A stretch of DNA of 58,394 bases, taken from assembly GCA_037178675.1 (NCBI GenBank), contig JAYMGJ010000733.1:1-58394 (forward strand). The letters are read 5' to 3'. The DNA is from Scleroderma bovista. Its lineage: Eukaryota > Basidiomycota > Agaricomycetes > Boletales > Sclerodermataceae. Below the pieces are notes generated by a model. It did no database searches, was not told where the DNA came from, and was given only the letters and a program-made list of their open reading frames with translations. A program made the translations under genes and the position numbers. This document shows positions 22,800 through 34,580 of the stretch, piece after piece; position 1 is the first letter of the stretch, and each line of letters opens with the position of its first letter.

Positions 22800-23460
22800 T
22801 CTTGTACTTCATCTAATTTTTTTTTGTCTTCTTGGTGTTTCTGTTCCATATATCATGATTGAAATAAAAATTGATAAACAGTTGGTTCAGGCTTACCAAT
22901 TGAAATCATGTATCCTCTTCTATATGCCCTTCCTGGCACTTGTACATCACTTACTCTAGCTATGATCTTTATTCAGACATTCTCTCCTACTTTAATACTG
23001 CATCAGCAAATTGTCATGTGTCTGAATGTCCTGAGATTTGTCTGAGTCACCTGGGTGTCTGACCATGCCTGAGATATGTCTGGGATCAGGACACACCCTG
23101 GAGCCAGGCCCATCAGACACAATTCATACCCATGTACCAGGCATGATGTCAGACATAATTACAGATAGGTTCAGGTCACCACCAGAGCCCATCAGTCTGT
23201 TCAGACGAACACAATCTGGCCAGACAATCCCAGACTGTAAGTGCACACCTGCACAACACAAATTGTTAACTAGAACACAAGCATATTTGCATGGTGGTCA
23301 ATGTACATATTTACATAGTAAGCTTTAAAGGTGTTGTGCACCTAAGTGAGGGAAGAGGTCAGAACAACCAACAACCAACACCAAATGACAGCAATATGTG
23401 AGTGGTGGTCTTCCTTTGCGTATCTGGAATGTAATCTCTGCAGGGGAATGTGCTGCACGC
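22800..23460. other. non-coding, AT-rich
   Basis: Downstream of the NWD gene end. T-rich runs and short repeats of TGTCTGA-like sequence occur around 23020-23160. No credible gene was seen. Confidence 0.4.
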
Positions 23461-24516
23461 TGTCAAAACCGGTTCTCCTCAATGATCTTACTAGGAGGTC
23501 CAGAGGTGCAGGGAACTAATGAGGAGGTAAGTCCAGACACTAGTAGGTGCTAGTTAGTGCAGAGAGTCAAGTCTGGGTCAAACAAACAAAGTCCGGGCAC
23601 TAGAGAAGCACAGGGAGTAAGTCCGGGTTTTTGCGGAGTAAGTCCGGACCGCGGGAAAGTGGTCCGGAGTTGAGTGCAGCTTGTCTGGAGCAAAGGACAT
23701 CCCAGAGGTGGGATAAGTCCTGAGGGGTCTAGCGTCGAGTCTGGGACAGAGGTGGCTTTTGCCCTCGTGCAAGTAGGAGACTTGCTAGGATCGGACATAG
23801 GACCAAGGGGACGAGATAGGATGGAGGCCGGAGTTGGCTGGAGTTCAGGAGAACAAGATGGGATTAGGAGAGCATGGTGGGTAGTACAGAGTGGGGAGTA
23901 TCTTAGTTGAGATTTGATCTAAGGAAACTACTAGGCTGGAGTATAGTAGTTTATATAGTAACAAGACTAGAGGTGAGTATATACGGTGACAAGTAAACAC
24001 CCTAATGTCGAGACAAGGGACAGAGCAGAAGTGGACAGGAAAATAATCCAGGGGCAGGAAAATAATCCGGAGCGGGAGCAGACACGGGGAACTAGAGATA
24101 CAGGGACGACGGAGAAAAAGCAGGGACAGTGAGATAAAGGGAACTAGGTCGGAAGAGGACAGGTAAGGGTTGGAGGTGGACCTAACTAATGTTAAGTCCG
24201 GAGCGATGTCCAGGACCGGAGGAAGTGCATGACCGGAGGAAGTGCAAGAGCGGAGGGAGTGTACAGCTGGAGGAAGGGCGGAGTAGCCGGAGGAAGGTCT
24301 GGAGTTGGACATGGAAATGTCCAAGGCCATTGGTGGACCTATCAGGGGAAGTGGAGCAGAACAGGAGCAGACCTGAGCCGGAGTTGGATGTACCAGCTGG
24401 AGTTGGGCTAGGTCGCAGACCAGACAAGGGGAGTGACCGGACTGAAACTGGAGTAGCGACTAATGGTAGGTACAGGTCTGACATGGAGGAGTTAGACCGC
24501 AGATCTCGCAACGAGG
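23461..24516 (-). mobile_element. family C LTR fragment, fused to copia sequence
   Basis: Starts TGTCAAAACC exactly like the solo LTR at 5642 and follows it closely to about 24516, where the shared sequence GTTAGACCG..AGATCT stops and the copia element begins without a gap. Compared with 5642-7160 it lacks nearly all of the minisatellite and the last ~180 bp of the LTR. No target duplication can be seen because one end is lost. Confidence 0.8.
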
Positions 24517-26950
24517 ATTCCCTTTTAAACTCAATGCCACATTCTCCATTCGCTCGAAGATAGCGAAAGATATACCTGGCATGATTAAGGTGGTCCTCTG
24601 TTGGATTCACAGAGAACTGAGACATCTTGATGACAGCAAACACAATGTCAGGTCTCGTTCCAAGCATCAGATAGAGAAGAGATCCTATCACAGATTGATA
24701 CTGTGAGCACAATTTGGGAGAAGACTCTCCTATACTCGCGACTGGATCATATTTCTCTGGAAGTGGGGTATTAGCAGGGTTGCAATCCTGCATATCGAAT
24801 CGCTTTAGAATTTTGTCCAAGTACTTCACCTGATCAACGATTAAAGAACCAGTTGATGGGTTTCTTTGGATTTCCATTCCAAGATATTCTTTAGCAGCCC
24901 CAAGGTCGCGGCATTCCCAGACCTTCATAAATTTTTCTTTCATCATCCCAAGATATTTCTGGTCAGAGCCAGTAACATCATCAACGTAGATGATCAGGAT
25001 GAGTATAACTTTGACCTTTTTGTTCCCGGTTACTCCCTGGTGAACATAAATCCCAGCATCTGAAATGACATGGTTAAAGCCTAGTTTTTGAAGGGACTTG
25101 TGAAGCTCGATATTCCACGCTAAAGCAGCTTGCTTCAAACCATAAAGAGCTTTCAAGAGACGGTATATTTTCTTCTCATCTCTTCCCTTCTTAACGAAGC
25201 CTTCTGGCTGTTCCATATAGATCTCCTCTTCGAGGTTACCGTATAGGAAGGCAGTTTTTACATCCAAAGCTTGTAGACCCCAAGCGTTCTGCACAGCCAG
25301 GGCAAGAATAATTCGAATGGACTTGAATCTTGCTACGGGTGAGAAAACGTCTTCGTAATCTATTCCATATTCCTGTGAAAAACCTTTTGCTACTAGACGG
25401 GCTCGTTTGCGACTGTCAGATTTTACAGCAAAAACCCAGCGACACTTAACTGGTTTACAATTATGAGGAAGGTTGGTAAGCGACCAGACTTGGCGCTTCC
25501 AAAGTGCATCTATCTCGTCTTGACAGGCACTATCCCAAGCCTTTTTCTCATCGGCTGGTAATCTCAAAATATCCCTATATTGAACTGGAATCCGTGGAGT
25601 AAGTGGTTCAGCTTTCGCCATAAGAAAGTTCAAGAAGTCTGAACCAAACTCATGATGCAGGCGATGCAAATCCATGAGGTCATGACTCTCTCCTTGAGTC
25701 CCAAATCCTAAGGTCATTGGATCCTCCTGTGCTTTACTCTCTGCTTTGGCAAGTTTCTCAGCCTCTACAGGATGCACATCCTCACCATAGACATTACCAG
25801 GTCTAGTCGGCACGACTTTAGCACAACCAGAACGTCTAGGGAAGGATGGATCAGGATATGGTTTAAACCTCCCTTTCTCCATAGTCGGTTTAGGTATAAC
25901 AATAGTACCCTTCACCGCTGGTGGAATCCTAGTAGGATGAACTCTAATTTCAGAAGGTATAACTGGTGGCTCATCATTTTCCTGCACACTAGATTGTGGT
26001 GGATCATATGTGGACGAATAGGGAATACTTGATTCACTACCAGTGATTGGAGGAGCGACCCCCATATCACTTTCGTGATCCTCTTCATCGTGGTCTTCAC
26101 GGCTAACTTCATTTGAGCGTGGATCTTCGATCCTTTTTGCACATTGAGGAAAGGCAGTTTCATCGAATACTGCATTCGCAGATACGACGATTCTTCCATT
26201 TTTGCTAAGGAATCTATATGCTTTCGATCCAGATTCGTATCCAAAAAAGAGCTATCAAATCCGACCGCAAATATAAGTCGCCATTAGGAGCGAAAAGTCT
26301 TGTGCCAGAGGCAGTGGTACTCAAGGAATAACCTCTTCCAATGAGCTGTCCAGTAGAAATCAATCGACATGCAACAGACGGACAATACTCAATGTCAGTG
26401 AGTCGAATGATCTTGCCGTGGTGAAGCATAAGTATGGTTCCAACACCAAGCTTCTCCACAAAAGTATCTTTATCCGCAGTGGTCGAGAATTTCGACTCTG
26501 CATAAGACTTGTAGCTTATAAAATCCTCGAAATGAGGAGTACAATGTCGAGATGCTCCTGAATCCAAAAGGATTAGTGTGCTTCCGTCTTTCTCTTTCCT
26601 TTTACAATCTAAGCAGAGAGTAGAGGCGCATGAAGAATGACAAAGGATACACTCAGCGTCTCGATTTGTTAGGAACAATGAACTCAAAGGATTTTGAATG
26701 GTTGGACGACGAGGTGGAACATTGTTTCATTTTGCAATGTCCAAAGCGGACTGAATTTGCTCGTCGGACTCACTATCAGGAGAACAACAATAACGAAAGA
26801 TTGGATGAGTGTTTCCACACATTTCACAATCTAATTCTCCTCGATAGAAGTGAACTTCAGCAGGGAAACCTAGAAAGGTCCATGCGACAACAAGAGAGCG
26901 GGGAACACGGAAGTTTCGTTGAAACTCATACTCCTGGTCAAAAGTTTTAC
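24517..26950 (-). mobile_element. Ty1/copia element, internally deleted and 3'-truncated
   Basis: On the minus strand, from high to low coordinates: a gag end with a CEMCGNTHPIFRYC knuckle and an in-frame stop (about 26900-26700), aspartic protease with LLDSGASRHC (26570 region), a jump that deletes nearly all integrase near 26240, then the polyprotein from FGYESGSKAYRFL through reverse transcriptase to SSLR, where it joins LTR sequence. RNase H and the 3' LTR are missing. The RT site reads YVDDVTGSD where the 3-5 kb copy has YVDDVLFTGSD, a 6-bp deletion right after the catalytic aspartates (24978-24989). Otherwise the two copies are nearly identical, so they share a recent source. The frame shifts between protease and the later part. 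The copy is non-functional. Confidence 0.85.
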
Positions 26951-26951
26951 T

Positions 26952-29842
26952 GAAGGTACTTCTCCACCTCTGGGAACCCTCTACTCACTGTCTCTGGTTG
27001 AGCTCTCCGCTCTCCGGACCTTCATCGACGAGAATCTTAATACAGGTTTCATCCGTCCTACCGCTTCCTCCCATGCTGCTCCGGTCCTCTTCGTAAAAAA
27101 GAAGGACGGTTCACTCCGCCTCTGCGTTGACTTCCGAGGCCTAAACAAAATCACCAAAAAGGATCGCTATCCACTCCCCCTAATCTCTGACCTACTAGAC
27201 TCCCCAAGCCGTGCTAAGATCTACTCGAAGATCGACCTCCGGCACGCGTACCATCTAGTCCGGATTGCTCCGGGCGATGAGTGGAAGACCGCCTTCCGTA
27301 CGCGCTATGGGTCTTATGAGTGGTTAGTAATGCCCTTTGGCCTCACTAACGCCCCTGCAGCCTTCCAGCACTTTGTCAACACCATCTTCACTGACATGCT
27401 GGATGTCTGCGTCGTCGTGTACCTCGACGACATCCTCATCTACTCCGAGGATATGGAGTCCCAACAGCAGCACGTCCGAGAAGTACTCCGCCGTCTCCGG
27501 TTGCATGGCCTCTTCGCCAAACTGGAGAAATGCGAGTTCCACTCGGACTTGGTAGAGTATCTTGGCTACCGCCTATCTCCTGACGGTCTAACTATGTCTC
27601 CGGACAAAATCCAGACCATCTCCGACTGGCCTGAACCTCGAAAGGTAAAGGACATCCAGTCCTTCCTAGGCTTCGCCAATTTCTACTGCCGGTTTATATT
27701 CAACTACTCGGACATCGTGGTCCCCCTTACCCGACTCACCCGGAAGGATGCCCCTTGGAACTTCTCCAAGGACTGTCGACGTTCGTTCAATGCACTTAAG
27801 CATGCCTTCACTACTGCGCCCATTCTCACTCACTTCATTCCGGATACCCCTATCATCGTGGAAACCGATGCCTCCGACTATGCTGTCGCCGGTATCTTGT
27901 CTATTACCTGCGCCGACGGAGAAGTTCGTCCGGTCGCCTATTACTCCCGGACTTTGACCGCTCCGGAACTGAACTACGACACCCACGATAAGGAATTGCT
28001 TGCTATCTTCGAAGCATTCCGGAACTGGCGCCACTACCTCAAAGGCTCCGCCTCTCCTATCGACATCGTCATGGACCACAAGAATCTCGAGTATTTCTCA
28101 ACCTCAAAAGTACTGTCCCGCCGGCAAGCCCGGTGGTCTGAATTTCTCTCTCAATTTAATCTTGTCATTCGTTTCCGCCCCGGAAAACTCGGTGCCAAGC
28201 CGGACGCTCTCACTAGATGATGGGACGTCTACCCCAAAGAGGGGGATAGTGGCTACGCCCGGGTTAATCCCCAAAACCTTAGGCCGGTGTTCACTCAAGA
28301 ACAACTCTCTAATTCTCTTCGCGCTACTTATCTAGAGTTTCCGGTCCTCCGTGCAGTCGCAATCATGGACGTGGAAACACTCCATAGCGACATCCTCTCC
28401 GCACTACCCTCTGATCCCATTGCCCAGGTCCCACCTCGCAGATCCACCGGACTCTCGCTGGTCCACAGACGAGGCTGGATTCCCTTCGACTAGACGGTCG
28501 CATATACGTACCGGACTTGGATGACCTCCGTCTCTGGGTACTCCGGTATCGACACGATCACCCACTCGCTGGTCACTTTGGGCAAAACCGGACTCTAGAG
28601 CTAATCCGGCGTGAGTATACCTGGCCTGGTCTCCGGACCTTCGTCAAGGATTACGTCCGGTCATGTACCTCTTGCGCACGAGCTAAGACACTGCGCCATA
28701 GACCCTACGGGTTGCTGAAACAGCTCCCTGTACCAGAGAAGCCTTGGAACTCCATCTCAATGGACTTCATAGAGCAACTCCCTTCATCTACTGGCTTTAC
28801 TGCCATCCTGGTCGTGGTAGACAGGCTTTCTAAACAAGCCATTTTCATCCCTACTCATGACACCATCACTAGCCCGGAGCTCGCAAAGCTCTTTTTACTC
28901 CACGTGTTCTCCAAGCACGGTGTTCCCGCCCACGTCACCTCAGATCGCGGTACCGAGTTCGTCTCACACTTCTTCCGGTCACTCGGAAAGGCCCTTGACA
29001 TGCGCCTCCACTTCACCTCCAGTTACCACCCGGAGGGCGATGGCCAGACAGAGCGGTCTAACCAGACGCTGGAACAGTATCTCCGGATCTACTGCAACTA
29101 CCAGCAGGACAACTGGGCGGACTTACTCCCATTGGCGGAGTTTGCATACAACAACGCACCTAGTGCTACCACCGGAGTCTCTCCGTTCTTCGCTAACAAG
29201 GGCTACCACCCTAACATCTCTGTCTACCCAGAACGCGACATGACCTCTGCCAGGGCTCGTGACTACGCAGTCGACCTTGAGTCGCTGCACCAATACCTTC
29301 GAGAAGAAATGGCCCACGCGCAACTTCGCTACCAAGGTCCGGCTGATGCCAAACGTACTCCGGCACTGGACTTCAAAGTTGGCAACCAAGTGTACGTGAA
29401 AGCCAAATACTTCCGGTCAACACGACCATCCAAAAAGCTATCAGAGAAGAACCTGGGGCCCTACTCTATCATCGCGCAAGTAGGCTCCCTCTCTTTTACG
29501 CTCCGTCTTCCAGATTCCATGCGCGCCGTTCATCCTGTCTTCCACGTCTCCCAACTCGAACCGGCCACACCCAACACCATACCGGACCGGATACAACCTC
29601 CTCTGCCACCGGTCGAAGTAGATGGTGAACCGGAGTTCGAGATCTCTGAGATCCTCGACTCCAAGGTCGACCGTCGACGAAAATCGTGCAAGTTACTCTA
29701 CTTGGTGCGTTGGTCCGGTTACGAAGGAACTGACAAAGAAACGTCATGGCTTCTCGCCACTGAACTTGGCAACGCTACGGAGCTCTTAGAAGATTACCAT
29801 GTCCGGTACCCGGACAAACCCGGACCACTCGCGTCTATGTAA
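26952..29842 (+). pseudogene. Ty3/gypsy chromovirus pol: RT, RNase H, integrase, chromodomain
   Basis: Reading order is RT (FGLTNAPAAFQ, catalytic YLDD at 27420-27431), RNase H (ETDASDYAVAGIL), integrase zinc finger (HPLAGHFG, then SCTSCARAK), the DDE core (MDFIEQLP, TSDRGTEF, GDGQTERSNQ) and a C-terminal chromodomain (LLYLVRWSGY), which guides integration to heterochromatin. Damage: TGA at 28218-28220 in place of an expected Arg (LTR-stop-WDVYPKEG), then two single-C insertions by frame comparison, near 28432 and 28483. The integrase frame is then open to TAA after 29842. The gag-protease half of what seems the same element lies inverted at 31638-33872. Confidence 0.9.
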
Positions 29843-29939
29843 TAATACTCTCGCTCTCTGTTTCTCTTATCCGTTTCTTTATCTGTTTCCCCTATCTGTT
29901 TCACTCTGTCTCTGTAATATCACTCACTCTCAAATCCAG

Positions 29940-30080
29940 CCCCTGCAACCCTCATCCTGTCGATCTTGAGAGCATCGCATTCACTCCCAGCCCTCGTTCC
30001 GCCATCTTGAGAGCATTGTATTCGTTCTCAACCCTCATCCCGCCGTCTCGAGAGCACCGCATGTGCTCCCAACCCTCTTG
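29940..30080. repeat. imperfect ~45-bp tandem repeat in the gypsy 3' region
   Basis: Three imperfect units built on AACCCTCATCC and then TCTTGAGAGCATCGCATTC follow the pol stop. No 3' LTR was found after the chromodomain, so the element end is missing or rearranged. Confidence 0.6.
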
Positions 30081-30423
30081 CTTCTGTTTCCACACCTCCT
30101 CCACGTTTCTTCTGATAACCGTCCTTCTAGGGGTCTGTCTACACTTGGATGTGCTTTCAGGAGTATCTCATGTGTTACGGTGTGTTTTTTTTTCTCTTCA
30201 TCTTCTCTGCAGTAACATGCATCCCCCTCCTGGGACTCACCACACATTGCCCAGCACAAGCTTTGGCATGGGCCACCACTTCTCGAGTCCACAGAAAAGG
30301 AGGCAGAAAAAAAAAACCCAAACAAATGTCATTATTCCAGGTTAACTTGCCAAATGGCAACACCTCCTTGAACACCTGAATGAGCTTCTGAATCACAAGC
30401 TGTCTTCACCCCTGCTGTCCACT

Positions 30424-30690
30424 ATGAGCACCCCTCCCCCAGAAGACATTGATGTAGACATACCAGTTGACATTCCCGTTATCCAATTCCCTGCTGATGA
30501 ACCTTCTTTTGAACAAGCTCCTCACCCTCCTGTGCCAAACGTGGCCGTTGGCTGCCTGTATGACAGCTGGACAGCAGTCATTCCCACCATCATCGAGTCG
30601 TATCTCCAGTATATGACAGAAACCATAGGCAAACCACTCATAGAGCCCATGCACCTACTTAGGCTGTCTTACACGGCCACCCGAGGGTGA
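30424..30690 (+). pseudogene. KDZ transposase N-terminal fragment (CxC1-type family)
   Basis: An 88-codon frame starting MSTPPPEDIDVDIPVDIPV and containing TAVIPTIIESYLQYMTETIGKPL. This is the usual lead-in to the CxC1-like cysteine cluster in the KDZ family to which the gene at 55.4 kb belongs. The part that should follow (LYFDRF, then the cysteine cluster) is absent: the frame stops at 30690 in unrelated sequence. It matches exactly the part missing from the gene at 55.4 kb, but the two cannot be shown to derive from one copy. Recognition is from memory of family wording. Confidence 0.55.
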
Positions 30691-31600
30691 AAATTGGCCG
30701 AGTATGACGGGCCAGCGGACAGAGGGCCCCAGATGAGTTGTTATCAGTTGGTAAGGGTTGGCTAGCTACTAGGATATTATTGCAATGTATGATGATGGGC
30801 TAGGATATCAATTAAGGGAAGGGTAATTGGATTAAATTAAATATTGTCATGGAATCATACAAACAAGCCCTGAAAAGATTGTGCTACATATTAATGGGGG
30901 GTACATAATATGTGTTATCACCATATCAATGGGTTGGACCCAGACATGCCTATCATCTATGGTAATTGATGGGCCTATATTGCATTGTAATCAAGGCATA
31001 TAGGGGTGGGCTATATAGAATCAGCACAAAACAGGGGATACCACTGGGTATGCAGGACTGCGGGCAATGGGACAGCCTGCGAGTTTGGTGTAGTACATTG
31101 ATAGAGGGAATACTGAATGGGATGGAAACTGTTTTCAGCGATACTACAAAACCCCCTGGGAGTAATAAATAGAATGGGATCCACGGATACTACATATCCG
31201 TGGTCACACATTAGATGTGCTAAATCAATACCAAGGGTAGCCAGTGGGAGAGAATATGTCATTTGTTTAGTAAAACACCACAGAGAGGAAACACAATGAA
31301 GTGGGATAATAACTACAGTAAGACCTGTGGTGGGTCAGTGACATACTGCGGCATACAAATAAGCATGATAGAATACTACAGCAGGTAGACGCACATCTAG
31401 ACCAATTAGATATGATATCTTGTTGGATATGTTAGTATATTACCTGCGGGAACCAAATTACAGGCGGATATGGTTCCTGACAATGGTAGCACAGGGTGTG
31501 GGGTTGGGTGTGGCAACGTATACCAATCACCACAGTGATTACCACTGATTGATATTGATTGGATTATGGTAAACTTGACAAATTGTAATGTAGATATTTC
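30691..31600. other. AT-rich non-coding stretch
   Basis: No frame of interest. Low-complexity ATATT/GGTA-rich sequence with a short inverted motif (ATCACCACAGTGATTACC) near 31526. It lies just inside the proposed inversion boundary. Confidence 0.4.
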
Positions 31601-31637
31601 AGGTAATTACTCAGTGGCATGTTGCTGTACACAGGAG

Positions 31638-32475
31638 CCACTTCAAGGTCGATCTTCAAGTCGTAGTCGCGATGTGGGGGAAGTTCAGAGGCCTTTGCCT
31701 TGCTGAACACATCCGCATAATCGCGATACTCCGGAGGGACGATGTCCAGGTCCGGCGGAGTAGAGGCGGAGGAAGAACGAGCCTTTGCTGAGTCGGAGGG
31801 ACGCAGCTGAAGTTGGTATTTGGTAGATCCCTCTAATTTGCACGCACGCACGAATGCGGCTGCGTTAATCAGGGAGATGTGCGGAGGGGTGCAAACCGGA
31901 GTGTCGACAGATGGCACGGGGCCGGGGTCAGATTGGCCGGAGAGGCCGGAGACAGGGTTACCGGACTGAACCGGAGAGGGAGTCGACGGGGGCGCTGGCA
32001 AACTTTCTGCAAGTGTTCGGAATGTTAAACTGCTCAATACCCAGTCAATCAACGGATTGTAGCGGGTGAGCCAGTTATGTCCGAGAACAATTTTGCATTC
32101 AGAATCCAGCGGAGTTAGGTAAAAGGTCATGGGGGTGACATCACCGGATGCGGGGAACTTCACTGATAGGTCGACGGCTTGAGTAATTACAAAATTCGAG
32201 GTACCGTCGAAAAGCCGGAGTACAATCGGGGAAATGGAGTAAGTGAGGAGAGAGTGTCCGAGAGCATATTTGGTATCTACAAAGCAGTGCGTGGAACCGG
32301 AGTCCACAAGCGCACGGAGTTCTGGTAAATTGTAAGACAAGAGGAAAACATGGGGCATAAGAGAGTTAGGATCGTAAAGAGCGGACGTGTTGAGGCGGGC
32401 CTCCTTGGGTGCACTTCCGGAGTCAACGCAGCTCACCGGTTGTGCGGAGGGCCGGGAGCTGCTTACTCTTTTTTT
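31638..32475 (-). CDS. Ty3/gypsy aspartic protease, -1 frame relative to gag (cut off at RT)
   Basis: The frame continues from the A7 run at the gag end and encodes an RVP-type aspartic protease with the active-site motif ALVDSGSTHCF near 32300-32270, a retroviral-like fold (SVKFPASG, LGHNWLTRYNPLIDW), then a linker to HRDYDLKIDLE. After that the expected start of reverse transcriptase is replaced by unrelated sequence (VAPVYSNMP). The missing continuation, EGTSPPLG and onward, starts at 26952 on the other strand. The protease itself is open. It would release Gag, RT and integrase from the polyprotein. Confidence 0.85.
32463..32475 (-). promoter_or_regulatory. candidate programmed -1 frameshift site (A7)
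   Basis: On the minus strand the last gag codons read TCA AAA AAA GAG TAA, with the A7 run at 32475-32469. Slipping back one base on A-AAA-AAA continues as AGA GTA AGC, which is the protease frame. A heptameric A slip site one codon before the stop is a standard gag-pol arrangement. Confidence 0.6.
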
Positions 32476-33872
32476 GACTCGGAGTTGGCACCCGAGTTAG
32501 TAGAGTCTGTCTTACCGGACTCTGCAGCGATGGCCGCAGCGCGAGCCTTGGCCTTTTTGGTCTTTTTTGGACAGTTGTCCGCGAAATGACCGGTACCTCC
32601 GCAGAACATGCAGAGGTTGTTGTCCAGACACCTTTTGCGCTCGTCTGCAGTTAGCTTCCCGTCCTTACCAAGCATGTTGGTTAGGTCCGGTCTGGAACCG
32701 GAGGAGGACTGGTTGCTGGTTGTCTTGGATGAGCCAGAGTTGGCGGAGCTGGGGGAGTTGCCGGTCTTGGCCTGACCGGGCTTGGGGGTGGACGAGGTAG
32801 GCTGGCTCTTCGTCGTACGGGAGATCTCGTCTTTGCGCTCCCAATAGCGCGCGTCGATCTCTTGACAAAGAGCCCTCAACCCATGTAGAGTCAGGGGTTT
32901 CCCGACTCGAGCAATTTCGTCCTTGAGACGATCCGGGAGACCGGAGTAGAATAGGCGGCGGAGCGCGCCATCTCCGTAGTCCTGGACCTGGGAGGCGAGG
33001 CGGTTGAAGTCCACGATATACCGCGTAACACGGTGTGCGTCCTTCATCCGGAGATGTTCGAGCTGATGTTCAGCATCAGCGATGGGGTCGTGAGGTCCAA
33101 AGGTGTTCTGGAGCTCAGCGACAAAGTGGACCCAACTGTCCATCCAGAGTGGACGGTCAGCCGGATCGCCGGAGTGCAGTAGGTCCGGTTCGAACCATTC
33201 TAGGGTCATCCCTTTTAGATATGATTGGGCGAAAGTTACCTTTGCCCTATCAAGGCGGAATGCCTTGGCTCGATCCTGGAAACAGAGCTCACACTGGACC
33301 AAGAAGGTCCTGAGCTTTTTGGGATCCGTACCGTCGAAGGTGTCCGGTTCACGGACTTTGGCACGGGAGGAAGAGGCGTCATTGGTCCGGCGGGAGGAGC
33401 GGGAGAGGCGATTGACGGCGACTGCTAAATTTTGGAAGACAGCCAGACCAGGGTCTAGTTCATCCATGGCGTCGACAAAGTCATCATCGTCGTCATCATC
33501 GTTGTCGCCATCTCCGGGGTCGTCCGGATCATCTCCGGGTCCGTCCTCGGGGCCAAACCACTGGTGACGGGCAGGTTCGCGACGTTCCGGAGTGGGGTCG
33601 CGACAGTAGGGGAATCGATCACCAGAAACGGATTCATGGTGACCTAAGTCTGCAGAACCACGAAGGCTCTGAGACGCAGCATCTCGACGCGGAGTCAAAG
33701 GCGCTGTAGGGTTTCGAGCTGTAAAGCTCCGGAATTGGCTTATGGAAGCCGGAGGTTGCCTGCGGTTAGACAGGGCTTGTTGGGCAGCAGAGAGATGGAG
33801 GTCGTCTACTGCACCTGCTTCCTCAGCAAGTGCTGCAGCGGTACGAGCACGAGAGCGCATAGTCATAGTCAT
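32463..33872 (-). CDS. Ty3/gypsy Gag with CCHC zinc knuckle
   Basis: A 469-residue intact frame. It starts MTMTMRSRARTAAALAEEAG, has an Asp-rich stretch at about residues 118-140, the retrotransposon gag domain (EWFEPDLL, WVHFVAELQNTFGP, then VTRYIVDFNRLASQV), and a zinc knuckle CMFCGGTGHFADNC near residue 425, followed by a Lys-rich tail and the stop TAA at 32465-32463. Gag forms the virus-like particle and binds element RNA. Just before the stop is an A7 run suited to -1 frameshifting into protease. The full-length frame suggests a recent insertion. Confidence 0.92.
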   Translation of the reverse strand: MTMTMRSRARTAAALAEEAGAVDDLHLSAAQQALSNRRQPPASISQFRSFTARNPTAPLTPRRDAASQSLRGSADLGHHESVSGDRFPYCRDPTPERREPARHQWFGPEDGPGDDPDDPGDGDNDDDDDDDFVDAMDELDPGLAVFQNLAVAVNRLSRSSRRTNDASSSRAKVREPDTFDGTDPKKLRTFLVQCELCFQDRAKAFRLDRAKVTFAQSYLKGMTLEWFEPDLLHSGDPADRPLWMDSWVHFVAELQNTFGPHDPIADAEHQLEHLRMKDAHRVTRYIVDFNRLASQVQDYGDGALRRLFYSGLPDRLKDEIARVGKPLTLHGLRALCQEIDARYWERKDEISRTTKSQPTSSTPKPGQAKTGNSPSSANSGSSKTTSNQSSSGSRPDLTNMLGKDGKLTADERKRCLDNNLCMFCGGTGHFADNCPKKTKKAKARAAAIAAESGKTDSTNSGANSESKKE

Positions 33873-33947
33873 AAGAAATAGAAGCTAGTTTGCGTACGGG
33901 GTATGGAACAGTGAACCCACACAAGTGTGAGTCTGAAATACTGTCAA

Positions 33948-34580
33948 GTCCGGGTCTACTCCGGTAGGAGGTCCGGTCAAGTCCGGACGAGCGCGGACGA
34001 AGGGAGAGGGCAGAGGGCTGGACGAGGGATTAGTCCGGCCGGAGTTGGTGACCGCTTGGATTCAACGACAAGGACGACGTGCGTTGATCCCTTGCGTAGG
34101 TTCCGGTCAAGGTGATAGGGATGGAGACGGAGACGGAGACAGACAGAGACTGGAGTAGTGACTAAGTTGATTTCAGACTGAGGTGTACAAGGTAAACTAG
34201 AGGGTACTTATACTAAGTAGAACTAGGGTCGAGTACATACGGTGACAAGTAAACAACCTAATAGCGGACAAGGGATGACCGGAGTTAGGACTAGCTCAGG
34301 TCCGGTGAAAGTAAAGTCAGGACCGGGTAAAATAAATCAGGTCCGGTGAAAAAGCTACAAGGTATAGGATATATCGAGTTCACGGAGAACTCACGTCAAG
34401 GCAGGGTAGACGGCGAGGTGTAGTAAGAGCGAATGGAGTATAGACCAAGGGTCGTAGTTAGCGGAAGGTTATCTGCGCGACCGTTGACCGGAGTAACTGA
34501 GAACGACCGGAGTTGAGCTGTAGGCCTGCGATGTGACCAGAGTAACCGGATATGGTCCAGAGTTGGACATGGTCGTAACA
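33948..34580 (-). repeat. LTR, family B, 5' LTR of the gypsy gag-protease element
   Basis: Read on the minus strand it starts TGTTACGACC at 34580 and ends GGACTTGACA at 33948, 633 bp, immediately upstream of gag (start codon at 33872). It is rich in CCGGAC/CCGGAGT motifs, with a TATA-like TAGTATAAGTAC. The ends are supported by the inverted second copy at 34581-35002, which shares its last ~420 bp. The matching 3' LTR was not found. Confidence 0.75.

Noticed and set aside
23038..23328. 96-codon plus-strand open frame
   Set aside because: Built on short degenerate TGTCTGA-type repeats, with no domain and no exon partners.
33103..33567. 154-codon plus-strand open frame
   Set aside because: Antisense of intact gag.
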